This document shows, one piece after another, positions 49,824-58,533 of a DNA stretch of 64,000 nt. Every line of letters begins with the position of its first letter. Position 1 is the first letter of the stretch. A program made the translations under genes and the position numbers. Source of the DNA: Oceanobacillus kimchii X50. Its GTDB lineage: Bacteria > Bacillota > Bacilli > Bacillales > Amphibacillaceae. The stretch is taken from NCBI RefSeq assembly GCF_000340475.1, contig NZ_CM001792.1, positions 1,758,659 through 1,822,658 of the forward strand. The letters run 5' to 3'. The notes under the pieces were generated by a model. The model had not been told where the DNA came from and made no database searches. It was given only the letters and a program-made list of their open reading frames with translations.

Positions 49824-51297
49824 AAATAATGGCGATTAATCCACCAGAACCTTCGTTTATGATTCTTTCTAACGTATCTTTTAATTTATATCTTGCATTT
49901 TCAGGCATTAGAGAGATTTTAGCTTGAATTCCTTCTCTTACTATTGAACTTAATGACCTTCCAAAAATATCCGACTCCCAAATTGATAGTGGATCTTCTT
50001 CGAAATCTTGCATTAAATATCTGACAAGTTCTTCGCTTTGTTTTTCTGTCCCAATAATCGGAGCGAATTCTGATTCTACTTCTACACGAATCATATGGAT
50101 TGACGGTGCTACTGCTTTTAGACGCACCCCAAACCTTGATCCTTGTCTAATGATTTCAGGCTCATCTAATTGCATATCCTCTAATGTTGGGGCTGCAATT
50201 CCATATCCAGTTTGCTTCACCATTTGCAATGCTCCTGCTACTTGATCATATTCTCTTTTCGCATAAGCAAAATCCTGCATAAGTTCCAGCAAATGATCTT
50301 TTCCCCGAATCTCTTCTCCCACAATTTCTTTTAATACTTCGTCGTATAAATAATCTGGAGCATGAAGGTCAATTTCTGCGATACCTTCACCCATTTCCAT
50401 ACCTGCTAGACTTGCCTGTTCTATATAGTCATAATCTGTGAAGTTACCAACGATATGGTCTACATCTCTTAATCGTTTAATATCCTTCACAGTCGTTTGA
50501 ATAGCATCTTGATAATTTTGACGCAACCAGTGACGTTCATTTAACACCATTACCCAGCTAGGTAAATTAACATTCACTTCAAGTACTGGGAATTCAAATA
50601 GTGCTTCTCTGAGCACATTGTATACATCATGCTCAGTCATCGATTCAATACTCATTGCCAATACGGGTATATCATGTTTTTCAACTAACTCTTGTCTTAA
50701 TAACTCTGTATCTTGACTTCGAGGTTGAGTAGAGTTGACCACCATGATAAATGGTTTTCCGACTTCTTTTAATTCTTCTACTACTCTTGTTTCAGCGTCT
50801 TCATAGTCATGTCTTTCAATTTCACCAATTGTTCCATCAGTTGTAACAACAACTCCGATAGTGGAGTGTTCTTGAATTACTTTTCGCGTACCGATTTCTG
50901 CTGCATCATGAAAAGGTATTGGATCTTCGTACCATGGCGTATGAATCATTCTCGGACCATTCTCATCTTCAAATCCTTTTGCACCTTCTACTGCGTATCC
51001 TACACAGTCAACAAGCCTTACATTTACATCCAGACCTTCGTCTACTTTTACTTGCACAGCTTGGTTCGGTATAAATTTCGGTTCAGTGGTCATAATGGTT
51101 TTTCCTGCTGCGCTTTGTGGTAGTTCATCATGCGCTCGTGCACGATCACTTTCACTTTCAATATTAGGTAATACTACGAGCTCCATAAACTTTTTAATAA
51201 AAGTTGACTTACCTGTACGGACTGCTCCAACTATTCCTAAATAGATATCACCGTTAGTCCGTTTTGAAATGTCTTTGAAAATATCCGTTTTTTCCAA
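49819..51297 (-). CDS. spoIVA: Stage IV sporulation protein A, coat morphogenetic ATPase
   Basis: SpoIVA polymerises on the forespore surface using ATP and is the base layer of the spore coat. Exactly 492 residues with a TTG start (51295-51297) after GGGAGGGG, the same length as in B. subtilis; the longer frame adds 15 unsupported residues. The N-terminal TRAFAC-type domain has Walker A GAVRTGKST at 24-32 and the VRLVDCVGYAVEGAKG switch; the C-terminus SGGLIAIIL is fully conserved and needed for localisation. A sigma-E-type promoter lies upstream and a terminator overlaps the stop. Confidence 0.97.
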   Translation of the reverse strand: MEKTDIFKDISKRTNGDIYLGIVGAVRTGKSTFIKKFMELVVLPNIESESDRARAHDELPQSAAGKTIMTTEPKFIPNQAVQVKVDEGLDVNVRLVDCVGYAVEGAKGFEDENGPRMIHTPWYEDPIPFHDAAEIGTRKVIQEHSTIGVVVTTDGTIGEIERHDYEDAETRVVEELKEVGKPFIMVVNSTQPRSQDTELLRQELVEKHDIPVLAMSIESMTEHDVYNVLREALFEFPVLEVNVNLPSWVMVLNERHWLRQNYQDAIQTTVKDIKRLRDVDHIVGNFTDYDYIEQASLAGMEMGEGIAEIDLHAPDYLYDEVLKEIVGEEIRGKDHLLELMQDFAYAKREYDQVAGALQMVKQTGYGIAAPTLEDMQLDEPEIIRQGSRFGVRLKAVAPSIHMIRVEVESEFAPIIGTEKQSEELVRYLMQDFEEDPLSIWESDIFGRSLSSIVREGIQAKISLMPENARYKLKDTLERIINEGSGGLIAIIL

Positions 51298-51357
51298 AAG
51301 ATCCCCTCCCGATCTCCGTACTTTAATATAAACCACCCGCAATATATTGACATTATG

Positions 51358-51387
51358 ATTCTATGATGTTGTCCTATTAAAATATGC
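51358..51387 (-). promoter_or_regulatory. Sigma-E-type promoter for spoIVA
   Basis: GCATATT (51381-51387), 15 bases, then CATAGAAT (51358-51365) on the minus strand, against the sigma-E consensus KMATATT / CATACAAT. Fits mother-cell expression of spoIVA. Confidence 0.7.
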
Positions 51388-51437
51388 CTTGATTGGCAAT
51401 ATTTTTAATATATTTTTCCATACAGGTACATCATCGT

Positions 51438-51482
51438 TAAAAAAACCCTTGCAACAATATATATTGCTACAAGGGTTTTTTT
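51438..51482. terminator. Terminator after yphF
   Basis: AACCCTTG-C pairs with G-CAAGGGTT with an inner CAATAT/ATATTG stem, flanked by A and T runs of seven, so it can act in both directions; it overlaps the yphF stop. Confidence 0.88.
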
Positions 51483-52209
51483 ATTCCATCTCTTCTGAAA
51501 AAATAACTTGATTATCTTTTATGGTATACGGAACAGAATATGCAGGAACAAATGGAGAGTGATCGGTTAGTAAGTACCGAATATCATCACCTTCGGAATA
51601 TGCATGATTATATTCTTGAATAGCGTTGTTTAAGTCATAAGAATAATCAACAAAAAGATTCCCATCTAAATCCATAATAATTGGTAACTCTTCTTGCGAA
51701 AAAGGACTAGTAACTGTTGGTGCTTCTTCAAGACCTAATTTATTATAATCAATGGTGTAAAACTTGTCCGTAATTTTTTTCCCAAAAGCTGGATAGTAAT
51801 TTTCCTGTCTATAAAAGTCCAATTGAACATTAACACGGCGTATTTCTTCTGTAATTCGTAAATCAATTAACTTTACTGTTGGATCATCTTCGGGATTTAA
51901 TAAGGTATATTGATATACTCCTCCCTTTTCAAAAGAATTTCCAGGAGGCTCTGACAGATATCCCTTTTCACGAAGTTGACTAAAATCAATTAAATATTTT
52001 TCAAATTCTGGAGTATCATTATCCTTTGTTTGAATTGGAACAAGACCATTTTCACCTTCTTTATAACTATTTACGGATTGTTGAACGGTCTGTAATTGCT
52101 CTTCATATGGTATTTGGTTCTCGGACTTCTCACTTTGCGGATAAAGACAACCAGTAAGTAAGAAAGTAAGTAAAATAATTGGTATTAACAAATATGTACG
52201 TTTTTCCAT
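51481..52209 (-). CDS. yphF: Lipoprotein YphF
   Basis: A 242-residue lipoprotein: a basic start, hydrophobic core and lipobox LLTGC at residues about 17-21, then a soluble outer domain (NVQLDFYRQENYYPAFGKKI, LPIIMDLDGNLFVDYSYDLN). It has the length and place of B. subtilis yphF, between spoIVA and yphE. Function unknown. GATAAGGAG precedes the ATG. Identification is mainly by position and lipoprotein layout. Confidence 0.78.
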   Translation of the reverse strand: MEKRTYLLIPIILLTFLLTGCLYPQSEKSENQIPYEEQLQTVQQSVNSYKEGENGLVPIQTKDNDTPEFEKYLIDFSQLREKGYLSEPPGNSFEKGGVYQYTLLNPEDDPTVKLIDLRITEEIRRVNVQLDFYRQENYYPAFGKKITDKFYTIDYNKLGLEEAPTVTSPFSQEELPIIMDLDGNLFVDYSYDLNNAIQEYNHAYSEGDDIRYLLTDHSPFVPAYSVPYTIKDNQVIFSEEME

Positions 52210-52228
52210 AATTTAAAACTCCTTATCA

Positions 52229-52426
52229 TTATCGTGTAGGTCCACTAAATACGACATACAGGATAATAAATCCCCCACAAATTAGACAGAGGTAAGCAAG
52301 TAATGATACTACCACCTGTACCCAGCCACGAAGTTTACTTCTGCTCCACACAATCAGTCCCATTGCGAGAATTAATAAAAACATTCCTGCAAATGAAACA
52401 TACATCATAAACATTGAAATTGACAA
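52229..52426 (-). CDS. yphE: Small membrane protein YphE (DUF2768)
   Basis: A 65-residue protein of two membrane helices (MYVSFAGMFLLILAMGLIVW and QVVVSLLAYLCLICGGFIIL) joined by a basic loop, matching DUF2768. Function unknown. The TTG at 52424-52426 is eight bases after GAGGTG; the GTG three codons earlier is part of that site. It is followed by yphF after 19 bases, so the two form one transcript. Confidence 0.78.
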   Translation of the reverse strand: MSISMFMMYVSFAGMFLLILAMGLIVWSRSKLRGWVQVVVSLLAYLCLICGGFIILYVVFSGPTR

Positions 52427-52540
52427 CGATTTCACCTCGACTAACTATAAATATCCTTTACATAGGTGTCATTATAACATAATCATCCGTTAGAACGAGT
52501 GAATTTTACTAATATTATGTGACGGAATTAAACATAAGGA

Positions 52541-52575
52541 ATCCCGTGATAAAGGGGGTGACTCTACCACGGGAT
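52541..52575. other. Inverted repeat between the spoVIF-like gene and yphE
   Basis: ATCCCGTG and CACGGGAT are exact 8-bp inverted repeats with a 19-base loop, without a T-run on either strand. It lies about 115 bases upstream of yphE and 100 bases past the spoVIF-like gene. Possibly a weak terminator or leader structure. Confidence 0.4.
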
Positions 52576-52674
52576 GACTAAATAAGTTTCCTTAGCAACT
52601 CTATCCTTGAATGCTTGTGCGATTTATCTTATGCATATAAATGTGATTTCGTATACTCAATTGCCTATGCCTTG

Positions 52675-52935
52675 CTATTTTTTGAAAAGTTTATTTAAAC
52701 TATTCATATCACTTGGCATATTATTATTCACAATGGATTGCACAATTTTATCTTCTCTTTCTTTTGAGAGGGGTTTATTTGCCATTTGAGATAGCTGTTT
52801 TACTAAATTACGTACAGTTTGTTCATCTTTAAAATTAGCATGCTTTACAGAGTCTGCAACTTTATAAACATCTTCAGGGTTAATGTTTGCATTCTTCTGT
52901 AATTTATCAAATAAGCCTTTTTGAAAATTATTCAC
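52675..52935 (-). CDS. SpoVIF-like sporulation protein
   Basis: An 86-residue soluble helical protein resembling stage VI sporulation protein F (B. subtilis YjcC), needed for coat assembly. The diagnostic core is VADSVKHANFKDEQTVRNL, then QLSQMANKPLSKEREDKIVQ. The start is GTG at 52933-52935, seven bases after AAGGAGG; an ATG upstream would cross that site. In B. subtilis spoVIF lies elsewhere; its place after gpsA is different here. A sigma-K-like promoter overlaps the end of gpsA, and the ribosome-binding site is one arm of an inverted repeat. Confidence 0.75.
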   Translation of the reverse strand: MNNFQKGLFDKLQKNANINPEDVYKVADSVKHANFKDEQTVRNLVKQLSQMANKPLSKEREDKIVQSIVNNNMPSDMNSLNKLFKK

Positions 52936-52942
52936 ATTTTTT

Positions 52943-52982
52943 CCTCCTTGCGATTTCATTCATCATATTATATGCAAGGAGG
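52943..52982 (-). promoter_or_regulatory. Inverted repeat that can mask the spoVIF-like ribosome-binding site
   Basis: On the minus strand CCTCCTTGC (52974-52982) is exactly complementary to GCAAGGAGG (52943-52951), which contains the Shine-Dalgarno of the spoVIF-like gene. The loop is 22 nt. The upstream arm lies before the predicted start of the sigma-K-like promoter and so would be present only in longer read-through mRNA. Confidence 0.7.
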
Positions 52983-52994
52983 TAAATTACGTGT
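52966..52994 (-). promoter_or_regulatory. Sigma-K-like promoter for the spoVIF-like gene
   Basis: ACA (52992-52994), 17 bases, then CATATAATA (52966-52974) on the minus strand, an exact match to the sigma-K pattern AC-A, N16-17, CATANNNTA. The expected start is near 52959. Assigned by pattern only. Confidence 0.55.
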
Positions 52995-54028
52995 TATTCG
53001 GAATATCTTTCCTTTAGTAGTACTGCTAAATCATCCATTTCGTCTCGTTTCCCTCTGTTCATCAGTTGTTCAACCACATCTTTTGGATCTTTATTTTCAA
53101 ATATAACCTGATGAATACCACTTGTAATTGGCATTTCAACATTTTGATCTTTCGCAAATTGATGAGCAGCTTTAACAGTACGTACACCTTCAACTACCAT
53201 GCCCATCTGCTCAAGTACTTCATCAAGCTGGTTTCCTTTGCCCAATAGATTTCCTGCACGCCAATTACGACTGTGCACACTAGTACAAGTAACTATTAGA
53301 TCTCCAACGCCGGATAACCCTAGGAAACTTAACGGATTTGCCCCTAATGATGTACCCAACCGAGCAATTTCAGCCAGTCCTCTTGTAATTAGAGCTGCTT
53401 TCGCGTTATCACCATAACCTAAGCCATCAGATATTCCTGCACCTAGTGCAATAATGTTCTTTAGTGCGCCACCTAATTCTATACCTAGAATATCATCGCT
53501 TGTATAAACACGGAATGAATCACTTGAGAAGAGATCTTGTGCGTGTTTCGCTTTTTCTAGATTAATAGATGAAGTAGTAACTGTAGTTGGATGTCTTAAT
53601 GCGACTTCTTCAGCATGACTTGGACCAGATAATACAACAACATCTTCATAATGTATATCCATCTCTTCCTCTATCATCTGAGAGACCCTTTTTAAACTAA
53701 CAGGTTCTATACCTTTTGTCGCATGAATAACCGTTGTTTTTGGATCAATCCATTTATTCAATTCACTACATACTTCTCGAATCGCTTTCGTTGGGACAAC
53801 AATTACAACTGCATCTACTCCAGAAACGGTTTGATGCATATCGCTAAAAGCGGTAATCTCCTTTGGAATATCCACATCTAGATATTTATTATTTCGATGA
53901 GTGTCATTAATTGTTTCGGCATGTTCTTTCCGATGTGCCCATAATCGAACTTCATGGCCATTGTCAGCCAATACGATTGCAAGTGCGGTTCCCCAACTTC
54001 CAGCACCTAGTACAGCAACTTTTTTCAT
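52994..54028 (-). CDS. gpsA: Glycerol-3-phosphate dehydrogenase (NAD(P)+)
   Basis: Makes sn-glycerol-3-phosphate for phospholipids. The 344-residue protein starts with the NAD loop KKVAVLGAGSWGTALA and has the catalytic lysine in GGALKNIIALGAGI, followed by NAKAALITRGLAEI and the LSGVGDLIVTCTS segment. I start at the ATG 54026-54028 with GGGAGAG upstream; the longer frame adds 26 residues reaching into der. It follows der by 19 bases, as in B. subtilis. Confidence 0.96.
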   Translation of the reverse strand: MKKVAVLGAGSWGTALAIVLADNGHEVRLWAHRKEHAETINDTHRNNKYLDVDIPKEITAFSDMHQTVSGVDAVVIVVPTKAIREVCSELNKWIDPKTTVIHATKGIEPVSLKRVSQMIEEEMDIHYEDVVVLSGPSHAEEVALRHPTTVTTSSINLEKAKHAQDLFSSDSFRVYTSDDILGIELGGALKNIIALGAGISDGLGYGDNAKAALITRGLAEIARLGTSLGANPLSFLGLSGVGDLIVTCTSVHSRNWRAGNLLGKGNQLDEVLEQMGMVVEGVRTVKAAHQFAKDQNVEMPITSGIHQVIFENKDPKDVVEQLMNRGKRDEMDDLAVLLKERYSE

Positions 54029-54047
54029 GTGCTCATCTCTCCCTAAT

Positions 54048-55358
54048 TTATTGGCGTCTTCTTGCGAATAATTTAATAGGTGTACCCACAAATCCAAATG
54101 CATCACGAATTTTATTCTCTAAAAATCTTTCGTATGAAAAGTGCATTAATTCTGGATCGTTTACAAAAACAACAAAACTTGGAGGTTGTACAGCAACCTG
54201 TGTTGCATAGAGTACCTTCAAGCGTTTTCCTTTTAGTGTAGGAGTAGGATTCATAGCTATAGCATCCATGATCACATCATTTAATACATTGGTTGGAATA
54301 CGTTTCGTATGGCTTTCGCTAGCTACCTTAATTGCTGGAATTAATGTATGCATACGCTTTTTGGTTTTCGCTGATAAAAATACAACTGGAGCATAATCTA
54401 AATATTGAAAATGTGCTCGAATATTTTTTTCAAATTCTTTCATTGCTTTTTCATTTGATTCTACCGTATCCCATTTATTAACAACGATTACAATTGCTCT
54501 ACCCGCATCATGTGCATATCCAGCTATACGTTTATCTTGTTCTCGTATACCTGTCTCGGCATCAATTAATACTAAAACAACATCAGATCGTTCAATAGCA
54601 CGTAAGGCACGTAATACACTATATTTTTCTGTAGATTCATACACTTTCCCGCGTTTACGCATACCTGCCGTATCGATAATTACAAAATCTTGATCATCTC
54701 GATGTAACTTGGTATCTATGGCATCACGAGTTGTTCCCTCTATTTCGCTGACAATCACTCGATCTTCATTTAGTAATGCATTTACAAGAGAAGATTTACC
54801 TACATTTGGTCTTCCGATTAAACTAAAGTATATCGTATCCTCATCTTTTTCTTCTTCTGCTTCATTTGGAAAATGACCAACAACTTCATCAAGCAAGTCA
54901 CCTAACCCAAGGCCATGTGTTCCTGAAATTGGAAACGGTTGTCCAAATCCCAATGAATAATATTCATAAATTGTTTCATGCATTTGTGGATTATCCATTT
55001 TGTTTACGCCTACCACAATAGGTTTATTAGATTTAAACAATAATTTAGCTACTTCATCGTCTGCAGCTGTAATACCTTCTTTTCCATTTAGTAAAAATAC
55101 AATAACATCTGCTTCATCAATTGCAATTTCAGCTTGCTGTCTCATTTGCACAAGTAATGGTTCATCCCCTATTTCAATACCACCAGTATCAATGATATTA
55201 AAGGTATGATTAAGCCATTCTGCATTCGCATATATTCGATCCCTTGTTACACCAGGGATATCTTCTACAATTGAAATTCTTTCTCCTACTAAGCGATTAA
55301 AGATGGTTGACTTTCCTACGTTTGGTCTACCAACAATCGCGACTACAGATTTCCTCAT
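54048..55358 (-). CDS. der: Ribosome-assembly GTPase Der (EngA)
   Basis: An essential GTPase for 50S assembly with two G domains in tandem and a KH-like C-terminus. 436 residues: first P-loop GRPNVGKS at 10-17, DTGGI and NKMD; second P-loop GRPNVGKS at about 183-190, DTAGMRKRG and NKWD; then the KH-like domain from about 350 ending KLFARRRQ. The ribosome-binding site GAGAGG is 13 bases from the ATG, slightly far. gpsA lies just downstream. Confidence 0.96.
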   Translation of the reverse strand: MRKSVVAIVGRPNVGKSTIFNRLVGERISIVEDIPGVTRDRIYANAEWLNHTFNIIDTGGIEIGDEPLLVQMRQQAEIAIDEADVIVFLLNGKEGITAADDEVAKLLFKSNKPIVVGVNKMDNPQMHETIYEYYSLGFGQPFPISGTHGLGLGDLLDEVVGHFPNEAEEEKDEDTIYFSLIGRPNVGKSSLVNALLNEDRVIVSEIEGTTRDAIDTKLHRDDQDFVIIDTAGMRKRGKVYESTEKYSVLRALRAIERSDVVLVLIDAETGIREQDKRIAGYAHDAGRAIVIVVNKWDTVESNEKAMKEFEKNIRAHFQYLDYAPVVFLSAKTKKRMHTLIPAIKVASESHTKRIPTNVLNDVIMDAIAMNPTPTLKGKRLKVLYATQVAVQPPSFVVFVNDPELMHFSYERFLENKIRDAFGFVGTPIKLFARRRQ

Positions 55359-55443
55359 CTTTAAGGAACATCCTCTCTCTTTTGTCTATTTGCCTTTATA
55401 CATTCTAGCAAAATAAGGTAAGATAAACAATTAAATTCTATAT

Positions 55444-55635
55444 TTAGTGTTTTACAATAATATAGACTTCATCACTTAATCGATGTGCTATTCCGTCAAT
55501 TATCGCCTCTAAATTAGCTGCAAACAATTCTAGTTCCTCCCCTCTTTCACATATAAATATCGGTGCACCGCCTGCTACTTTAGATTGATTAGACGTAATT
55601 ACTGCTAAGACAGTTTTTTCTAATTCCATATTCAT
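55444..55635 (-). CDS. Small partner of the YIEGIA protein (capping complex subunit)
   Basis: A 63-residue soluble protein: LEKTVLAVITSNQSKVAGGA, then PIFICERGEELELFAANLEA. It matches a small family annotated elsewhere as capping complex subunit for YIEGIA; its job is not established. The ATG overlaps the stop of the upstream YIEGIA gene (ATGA), with GGAGG inside that gene, so the two are translationally coupled and probably form a complex. It seems restricted to spore formers, which suggests a sporulation role. Confidence 0.7.
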   Translation of the reverse strand: MNMELEKTVLAVITSNQSKVAGGAPIFICERGEELELFAANLEAIIDGIAHRLSDEVYIIVKH

Positions 55636-56528
55636 GTTTTATTCCTCCTTATTGGTTTTGATTCAGAAGGCATTCGAACGGCACTCTCTAATACAGGTAC
55701 TGCGCCTATTACTTTTTTCGCCTTTTCTGCATCTTTTACAAGCGGAAGAATAAATACTCCTAAACGGCCATCAGCTAAATCTCGTTTTATGAGTGGAGTT
55801 AATGCAGGAGTGCCTGAATCACGAAACACACCTAATGAAACAGATACATCATGTAATATTGCTTGACGTTGACCAAGATTAGCAATAGTAGTAATAATAT
55901 TTATGTTTTTTGGTTTTAAGATAAATCCCATTCCGTGTTCTAATATTTCTTCCTGTCTTTCTGGTAGACCAATATTCATAATATAAATATTGTCTACGTA
56001 TAAACCAGCACCATCAAAAGATATCTCCGATTGTTCAATATCTACTATATCTTTTAAAGTTGATCCACTCATGAGACTTAGTCCGACAATAAACGATAAT
56101 ATTGCTACAACGGATGCAGGAAACCATCCCCAAGCAATATATGCGAGGGTAGTAAAGAAAGCTGTAAACATAACTAGATAATTTCTGCTTTCAAATGAAA
56201 TTGCTATCCCTTCAATATATGTATTGCCTCTTGATACCAATTCAAATCCATCTAATTCCGTAAGCGTATTTCTTTCCATGTTACGAACGTCTCTGAATTG
56301 TGTAGCTGCAACAGTCAAAAATGTCACGGCAGTAAATTGCATTTCCAGTAAAGCTGGAATTGCTAGAGCTCCTAAAGAAGCAGCTATAAATCCAAGCGAT
56401 AAGTGGATAATGCGACCGTGTAAGTATGTGGGATATTGACGGTAATCCGAACGTAAAGTAAGTAACCTTGCGACAGTACCAGTTACGACTCCGAAAAGTA
56501 TTGCATTTAAATATGCATCGATTTCCAT
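55632..56528 (-). CDS. YIEGIA-domain membrane protein (YphB/SeaA-like)
   Basis: A 298-residue membrane protein with several helices in its first 170 residues and the diagnostic sequence NTYIEGIAISFESRNYL at about residues 105-120 that names the family. The C-terminal part is soluble (FDGAGLYVDNIYIMNIGLPE and onward). B. subtilis has a relative (yphB, called seaA) in the same place between der and ypfD, linked to spore envelope assembly. Start is the ATG at 56526-56528 after GAGGTGG. It overlaps its small partner gene by four bases. Confidence 0.8.
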   Translation of the reverse strand: MEIDAYLNAILFGVVTGTVARLLTLRSDYRQYPTYLHGRIIHLSLGFIAASLGALAIPALLEMQFTAVTFLTVAATQFRDVRNMERNTLTELDGFELVSRGNTYIEGIAISFESRNYLVMFTAFFTTLAYIAWGWFPASVVAILSFIVGLSLMSGSTLKDIVDIEQSEISFDGAGLYVDNIYIMNIGLPERQEEILEHGMGFILKPKNINIITTIANLGQRQAILHDVSVSLGVFRDSGTPALTPLIKRDLADGRLGVFILPLVKDAEKAKKVIGAVPVLESAVRMPSESKPIRRNKT

Positions 56529-56636
56529 GAAAGCCACCTCATCTTTAAAAACTGTATCTTTTAGTATGGCTCACTTTATAAATCTTAGTACATGGAAACA
56601 AAACTTAAAATGACACGATGATAGTGTGTGTAAACA

Positions 56637-56677
56637 AATAAAATGCCAAGGAATATAATTTCTTCCTTAGCATTTTA
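56637..56677 (-). terminator. Terminator of ypfD
   Basis: On the minus strand AAAATGCTAAGGAA pairs with TTCCTTGGCATTTT (one G-T pair) around a 10-nt loop, with a short T tail. Confidence 0.82.
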
Positions 56678-56690
56678 TAGGTAAGATGAT

Positions 56691-57821
56691 TTATTTATAT
56701 TTATCGAGCTTATCGCCAATAAAATCTCCTAGTTGAAAACCAGATTGATCGTCATCTTTCTCATATTGCTTGAATTCTTTAGCTTCTTGTTCTTCTTCTA
56801 ATTCTTTTATGCTTAAGCTAATTCGTTGATCTTCTTCACTAACATCCAATACTTTTACTTGAACTGTTTGTCCAATTTCAAGAACTTCTTGTGGTGTTCC
56901 GATATGACGGTTGGCGATTTGAGAAATGTGTACTAATCCTTCTACGCCAGGAAGTAACTCAACAAACGCACCAAAACTTACTAAGCGTTTCACTGTACCT
57001 TCAATTGTAGATCCTGCTTTAATTTGTTTCTCTACATTAGCCCATGGTCCCGGTAATGTGTTTTTATGAGATAAAGAGATTCGTTCATTATCTAGATCAA
57101 CTGACAATACTTCTACTTTAATTTTGTCCCCTTCAGAAACAACATCAGAAGTCTTTTCTACATGTTCATGTGCAAGTTGAGAAATATGAACCAATCCGTC
57201 TACTCCACCAAGGTCAACAAACGCACCGAAGTTTGTAATACGTTGTACCGTCCCTTCAATAACTTGTCCAGGCTCAAGTGATTGTAGAACATCATTCTTT
57301 CTTGATTTTTCTTCCTCTTCCACAATGGCACGGTGGGATAAAATCACCCGATTTTGTGAACGATCTAAGTCTGCGATTTTTACTTTCAATGACTTATTTA
57401 GATAGTCACTAAAATCTTCAACATAATAAGTTTCTACTAAAGAAGCAGGTATAAAGCCGCGAACACCTACATCAACAACTAATCCGCCTTTTACAACTTC
57501 TTTTACAGTAGTCTCGAATGCTTCACCTGAGTTATATTTTTGTTCTAAATCTTCCCAGGCCGTTTCAGAATCTACTGCTCTTTTTGATAGAATGATTTCA
57601 TCATCATCTATCTTTTTCACTTTTAATGAAACCGTATCCCCTTCTGAAAGTACATCTGTTGTTGCTTCAACGTGCATACTAGACAGTTCGCCAATCGGTA
57701 GAATTCCTTCTGTTTTATAACCGATATCTACAAGAACTTGTTTATCTTCTAATTTTACGACAGTTCCTGTTACGGTACTTCCTACTTCAAATGTTTGTAG
57801 ATTTTTACTTTCTTCACTCAT
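56691..57821 (-). CDS. ypfD: S1-domain RNA-binding protein YpfD (S1 homologue)
   Basis: A 376-residue protein of four S1 RNA-binding domains (about residues 12-85, 100-165, 185-255, 272-342), for example GTVQRITNFGAFVDLGGVDGLVHISQL. E. coli S1 has six; the four-domain form is usual in Bacillus, where it is not essential. The tail is acidic and Gln-rich. I prefer the ATG at 57819-57821, eight bases after GGAGG, over the ATG two codons upstream. It follows plsC with 118 bases between. Confidence 0.92.
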   Translation of the reverse strand: MSEESKNLQTFEVGSTVTGTVVKLEDKQVLVDIGYKTEGILPIGELSSMHVEATTDVLSEGDTVSLKVKKIDDDEIILSKRAVDSETAWEDLEQKYNSGEAFETTVKEVVKGGLVVDVGVRGFIPASLVETYYVEDFSDYLNKSLKVKIADLDRSQNRVILSHRAIVEEEEKSRKNDVLQSLEPGQVIEGTVQRITNFGAFVDLGGVDGLVHISQLAHEHVEKTSDVVSEGDKIKVEVLSVDLDNERISLSHKNTLPGPWANVEKQIKAGSTIEGTVKRLVSFGAFVELLPGVEGLVHISQIANRHIGTPQEVLEIGQTVQVKVLDVSEEDQRISLSIKELEEEQEAKEFKQYEKDDDQSGFQLGDFIGDKLDKYK

Positions 57822-57939
57822 TTCCATAGCCTCCTAGGTACACTTCAACTATCCATCTATAAGGGAATAGTAAGAAAGATAAATTCTAGTTTCTATTTAT
57901 AACTTCTAATAATTACAATTATTTGTCAAGTAAAGACAA

Positions 57940-58521
57940 TTAATTTTTGTGAATATCATACAAATTTCTGATTTCTTCCATAATTGCCTCTGACATGTCT
58001 TTTGCAGAGGCTTTTTGTTCACGGTAGGTATTTACATCCATTGGTTCTCCGTAGGCTACTGTTGTTTTAGAAAATGGTTTGTATTTACCAATTATTACAC
58101 AAGGAACGACGACAGCCTCTGAACGTAAAGCAAAAAATCCAACACCTGAAAGTGGTTTTCCTAATTCTCCAGTTTTACTTCTAGTACCTTCTGGAAAGAG
58201 ACCAAGTGTATGCCCTTCTTCAAGGATTTTAAGTCCGTTACGCAATGCGTTACGATCTGCTAGTCCTCTACGAACTGGAAAAGCCTTTATCCCTAGTAAC
58301 AGTTTTCCTAAGAAAGGTTTATCGAAGAGCTCTCCTTTTGCCATAAACGATATATCACGGCTGGAGGTGATACCAACAACAGGTGGGTCAAAATTAGAAA
58401 TGTGATTTGAACAAATAATAACAGGACCAGACTTAGGGATGTTCTCCTTGCCAATCACTTTAATACGATAAAGCGGGTAAAAAATGATTGCTATAATAGA
58501 TCTAGCAAATTTATAAAGCAT
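57940..58521 (-). CDS. plsC: 1-acyl-sn-glycerol-3-phosphate acyltransferase
   Basis: Converts lysophosphatidate to phosphatidate at the membrane. The 193-residue protein has an N-terminal hydrophobic segment, the catalytic H40-x4-D45 (NHISNFD) and the second motif FPEGTRSKTG near residue 113. Family length is normal. A GAGGGGGAG site precedes the ATG. It starts 12 bases after the cmk stop, the same cmk-plsC-ypfD order as in B. subtilis. Confidence 0.93.
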   Translation of the reverse strand: MLYKFARSIIAIIFYPLYRIKVIGKENIPKSGPVIICSNHISNFDPPVVGITSSRDISFMAKGELFDKPFLGKLLLGIKAFPVRRGLADRNALRNGLKILEEGHTLGLFPEGTRSKTGELGKPLSGVGFFALRSEAVVVPCVIIGKYKPFSKTTVAYGEPMDVNTYREQKASAKDMSEAIMEEIRNLYDIHKN

Positions 58522-58533
58522 CTTTCTCCCCCT

